A DNA stretch of 7,361 bases, from contig JASEGY010000071.1 in NCBI GenBank assembly GCA_030019105.1, forward strand, positions 4,295 to 11,655, written 5' to 3'. Positions within the stretch are counted from its first letter, which is position 1. Every line of letters starts with the position of its first letter. Shown here piece after piece: positions 5,122 to 7,361 of the stretch. The stretch is from a bacterium (GTDB taxonomy: Bacteria > UBA9089 > JASEGY01). Both the position numbers and the translations under genes were made by a program. The notes under the pieces were generated by a model. The model had not been told where the DNA came from, searched no databases, and was given only the letters and a program-made list of their open reading frames with translations.

Positions 5122-6087
5122 ATGAGCAGTTATATTTTAAGAAGGCTCTTGCATACTATCCCCCTCATGCTGGGGATCACTCTAGTCGCTTTTTTTATCG
5201 TCCAACTCGCCCCCGGAGATTATTTTACCAAGCTCTCTCTTAATCCTGAAATCAATCCGGAAACAATCTCTAAGCTGAAAGAAGAATTTGGCTTAGACAA
5301 GCCCTTGATTAATCAATATTTTATGTGGTTAGGACGGCTATTGCGAGCTGATCTGGGGCAATCGATCGCCTACCATCTCCCTGTAGCCACCTTAGTTAAG
5401 GAGAGACTCTGGAATACCCTTTATCTGTCTCTTGTTTCCATTATCCTGACCTGGCTTATTGCTATCCCGATTGGCATCCATTGTGCGACTCACCAGTATT
5501 CCTTTTCTGATAAAACTTTTTCAGTAATAGCCTTTGTGGGCATGTCGCTGCCTACTTTCTTTGTGGCCTTTTTGTTTATCTTTGCTGCGGCCTACATTGA
5601 CTGGCTTCCTACAGGCGGCATGACTGATTACCAGCACGACAGCTATGCTTTCTGGGGGCGTATCTGGGATTATCTAAAACACCTCATTATTCCTGTTTCC
5701 GTACTGGTCGCCACTTCCATTGCCGGCCTGCTCAGGCTTATGCGGGCGAATATGCTTGAGGTGATGAGACTTCCTTATGTTACTGCCGCCAGGGCTAAGG
5801 GGCTTTCAGAGAGGGTGGTTATCTATCGGCATGCCTTAAGGAACGCCATTAATCCACTCATTACTATCTTTGGTTATCAGCTCTCCGGGCTTCTTTCCGG
5901 AGCGGCCTTAACGGAGATTATTACCAGATGGCCTGGCCTTGGTCGTCTGATGCTTGATGCTGTTTTGAAACAAGACCTCTTTTTAGTAATGGGCGGTCTG
6001 GTAATTAGCTCCCTCCTTTTGATTGCCGGTAACCTGGCAGCCGATATTCTTTTAGCTATGAGCGATCCAAGAATAAGATACAGGTAG
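5122..6087 (+). CDS. ABC transporter permease, OppB/DppB/NikB family
   Basis: This inner-membrane permease subunit belongs to the binding-protein-dependent importers for oligopeptides, dipeptides or nickel. The 321-residue length is normal. SSYILRRLLHTIPLMLGITL matches the usual family N-terminus, which fixes the ATG at 5122 behind GAGGG (5113-5117). Six hydrophobic segments are visible (about 9-29, 98-120, 134-157, 186-206, 245-266, 287-312). The EAA loop that contacts the ATPase reads YVTAARAKGLSERVVIYRHA (219-238), with the key glycine at 227. WPGLG (270-274) and the C-terminal DPRIRYR are also typical. The usual partners (second permease, ATPases, binding protein) are absent: the next gene is a glycosyltransferase with its own promoter. 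The substrate cannot be inferred. It may be an orphan subunit that works with components encoded elsewhere. Confidence 0.92.
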   Translation: MSSYILRRLLHTIPLMLGITLVAFFIVQLAPGDYFTKLSLNPEINPETISKLKEEFGLDKPLINQYFMWLGRLLRADLGQSIAYHLPVATLVKERLWNTLYLSLVSIILTWLIAIPIGIHCATHQYSFSDKTFSVIAFVGMSLPTFFVAFLFIFAAAYIDWLPTGGMTDYQHDSYAFWGRIWDYLKHLIIPVSVLVATSIAGLLRLMRANMLEVMRLPYVTAARAKGLSERVVIYRHALRNAINPLITIFGYQLSGLLSGAALTEIITRWPGLGRLMLDAVLKQDLFLVMGGLVISSLLLIAGNLAADILLAMSDPRIRYR

Positions 6088-6098
6088 GCTTATTTCCC

Positions 6099-6127
6099 TT
6101 GACAGTCTCCTTTCTACCTGTTATACT
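6099..6127 (+). promoter_or_regulatory. Consensus sigma-70 promoter for the second glycosyltransferase
   Basis: TTGACA (6099-6104) is a perfect -35 box, followed after 17 bases by TATACT (6122-6127) with a TGT extended -10. Transcription should start near 6134, about 24 bases before the TTG start codon. The promoter begins only 12 bases after the permease stop codon. Confidence 0.85.
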
Positions 6128-6157
6128 CTTGCCAATTATCAGGAAGGAAAAATAGTC

Positions 6158-7123
6158 TTGCCAAAAGTAAGTGTTGTTATCCCCAGCTATAATGCAGCCG
6201 GCTACCTGCCGGAAGCCATAGACTCTGTATTGGCTCAAACTTTTAAGGATTATGAAGTTATTGTTGTTGATGATGGGTCAACTGATAACACCAGAGAGGC
6301 GCTGGCCACCTATCAGGATAAAATTAGATATATCTGCCAGGAAAACGCCGGGCCTTCTCCAGCTAAAAACAAGGGTATCAGAGAGGCAAAGGGCAAGTTT
6401 GTGGCCTTTCTTGATGCCGATGATATCTGGTTGCCTGAAAAACTGGCCTTTCAAATGGAAATATTTGAAAAGAACCCGGAAATAGCCCTGGTCCATGCCA
6501 ATGTTATTCGGTTTGGAGAAGATTGGACAGAATCAGATGAAGCCCAGTGGCAAGAAAGAATAGCCGAACCCAGGAGAAAATTTACCGGTTATATCTTTAA
6601 GCCCCTTTTGATGGATAATCTGATTTGCACCTCAGCGGCTGTGATCAAAAGGAGTTGTTTTGATGACAGGGATATAGGTTTCTTTGATAAGGATTTAGTT
6701 CGGTCAGAAGACCACGATCTGTGGTTAAGAATAGCCAGGAAGCACAAAATTGGTTATGTGGACCGCCTTCTGGTTAGACATCGAGAGCATAAAGCGAGCC
6801 TGAGCGTGAACGTCGACGCCTTTTTTGAAGCAAAATTCCTGGTATTTAACAGGCACGCCAAATATTTGGCGCCGGATGAAAGAGATAAAATAATTAAAGA
6901 GAAATGGCGGTGGCTTTACTTTACTCACGGGTATGAATATTTTGAAGCAGGAGATTTAAAAGGGGCCAGGAAGAGATTCTTAACGGCCATCAAAGAAGGC
7001 CCTTTCAATCCTAAAGCTGTCATCTATTATCTGGCCACTTTCTTTGGTTCCCCCCTGGTAACCATTATTAAAAAGATCCGTAACTCAGGTTGTCAGGTTC
7101 AAAGGTTCACGGTTCACGGTTAG
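6158..7123 (+). CDS. Family 2 glycosyltransferase (GT-A fold), homologue of the first
   Basis: This cytoplasmic glycosyltransferase is probably involved in the same glycan pathway as the phosphotransferase. The 321-residue protein starts at TTG with AGGAAGG at 6141-6147. It carries PKVSVVIPSYN (2-12), VVDDGSTD (36-43), DADD (86-89) and SEDHDLWLRIARK (183-195), the full set of donor, metal and acceptor-side motifs. Residues about 252-292 resemble a TPR helix pair (FTHGYEYFEAGDLKGARKRF). It is clearly paralogous to the enzyme at 546-1448 over the first 100 residues and in the tail. The middle differs, with an inserted, charged stretch near 120-145, so acceptor specificity probably differs. The last ten residues (312-321) and the stop codon are encoded by the GGTTCAA repeat sequence, not by conserved gene sequence. 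Confidence 0.92.
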   Translation: MPKVSVVIPSYNAAGYLPEAIDSVLAQTFKDYEVIVVDDGSTDNTREALATYQDKIRYICQENAGPSPAKNKGIREAKGKFVAFLDADDIWLPEKLAFQMEIFEKNPEIALVHANVIRFGEDWTESDEAQWQERIAEPRRKFTGYIFKPLLMDNLICTSAAVIKRSCFDDRDIGFFDKDLVRSEDHDLWLRIARKHKIGYVDRLLVRHREHKASLSVNVDAFFEAKFLVFNRHAKYLAPDERDKIIKEKWRWLYFTHGYEYFEAGDLKGARKRFLTAIKEGPFNPKAVIYYLATFFGSPLVTIIKKIRNSGCQVQRFTVHG

Positions 7124-7175
7124 TCGCCTACTCATGTTGTCAGGTTCAAAGGTTCAAAGGTTCACGGTTGGTCGC
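7090..7175. repeat. Direct repeat made of GGTTCAA-type heptamers
   Basis: A 38-39 base unit occurs twice (7090-7127 and 7137-7175). Each copy starts TTGTCAGGTTCAAAGG, continues with GGTTCAC units and ends in GTCGC. The first copy contains the 3' end and stop codon of the second glycosyltransferase. The units are complementary to those of the following array, so the pair could form a long stem. Confidence 0.8.
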
Positions 7176-7180
7176 TTTCT

Positions 7181-7296
7181 AACCTTGAACCCTGAACCTT
7201 GAACCTTGAACCTTGAACCCTGGACCTTGAACCTTGAACCTTGAACCTTGAAGCTTGAACCTTGAACCTTGAACCTTGAACCTTGAAACCTGGACC
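7181..7296. repeat. AACCTTG heptamer array, sixteen units
   Basis: Sixteen uninterrupted 7-base units occupy 7181-7292, plus GACC. Eleven are exactly AACCTTG; the variants are AACCCTG (twice), GACCTTG, AAGCTTG and AAACCTG. There is no unique spacer, so it is not a CRISPR array. It lies in inverted orientation to the GGTTCAA units just upstream. Such arrays often vary in copy number. Confidence 0.9.
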
Positions 7297-7348
7297 GGCG
7301 CGATAGCTATAGTGTTTAAGAAAAAGATTTTGGGGTTGGCTATCCTTT

Positions 7349-7361
7349 GGAGTTCAGGCTT
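7349..7361. repeat. Partial inverted copy of the core of the foldback at 291-480
   Basis: GGAGTTCAGGCTT matches, at 12 of 13 positions, the reverse complement of 416-428 inside the first foldback (GGAGTTTAGGCTT). It is cut by the window end. If it continues, it is a further member of the same element family in opposite orientation. Confidence 0.4.

Noticed and set aside
7181..7296. CRISPR array
   Set aside because: The units are 7 bases long with no spacers, and no cas gene is present.

Overview
The window looks like bacterial chromosome from an uncultured or little-studied lineage, probably with a Gram-negative style surface-polysaccharide pathway. Genes start with ATG or TTG and mostly have clear Shine-Dalgarno sites. 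Three near-consensus sigma-70 promoters are visible. The gaps are full of 7-bp tandem repeats and small foldback elements. From memory, this repeat style and the small LADGR-type proteins suggest planctomycete-like or candidate-phylum bacteria, but that assignment is weak. No tRNA, rRNA, CRISPR array, transposase or integrase is visible.

Layout. Positions 1-545 are gene-free and built of inverted repeats and heptamer repeats. A family 2 glycosyltransferase follows on + (546-1448). Next come two tandem copies of a small conserved protein on - (1437-1661, 1729-1968) and the stub of a third copy (2001-2038). A MITE-like element lies at 2092-2184. An AAA+/STAND-like ATPase is on - (2244-3374), followed by a fossil gene end and a second TIR-bounded foldback (3425-3530). 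A full-length polyprenyl-phosphate sugar phosphotransferase is on - (3577-4899). A back-to-back divergent promoter pair separates it from a lone OppB/DppB-type permease on + (5122-6087). A second family 2 glycosyltransferase on + (6158-7123) has its own strong promoter. The window ends in heptamer repeats.

How the genes fit together. The phosphotransferase would load the first sugar phosphate onto undecaprenyl phosphate at the inner membrane, and the two cytoplasmic glycosyltransferases could extend that lipid-linked sugar. No flippase, polymerase or nucleotide-sugar enzyme is present, so this is only part of a polysaccharide locus. The permease, the ATPase and the small duplicated genes have no evident role in that pathway.

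I do not see a convincing new multi-gene system. The most distinctive features are the non-coding ones. At least three foldback elements share a layout of an outer stem with two short inner hairpins. Four different 7-bp repeat families sit right at gene ends, and some have apparently supplied stop codons, a protein tail or a start-site environment. The small-gene duplication has also remodelled the end of its neighbour.
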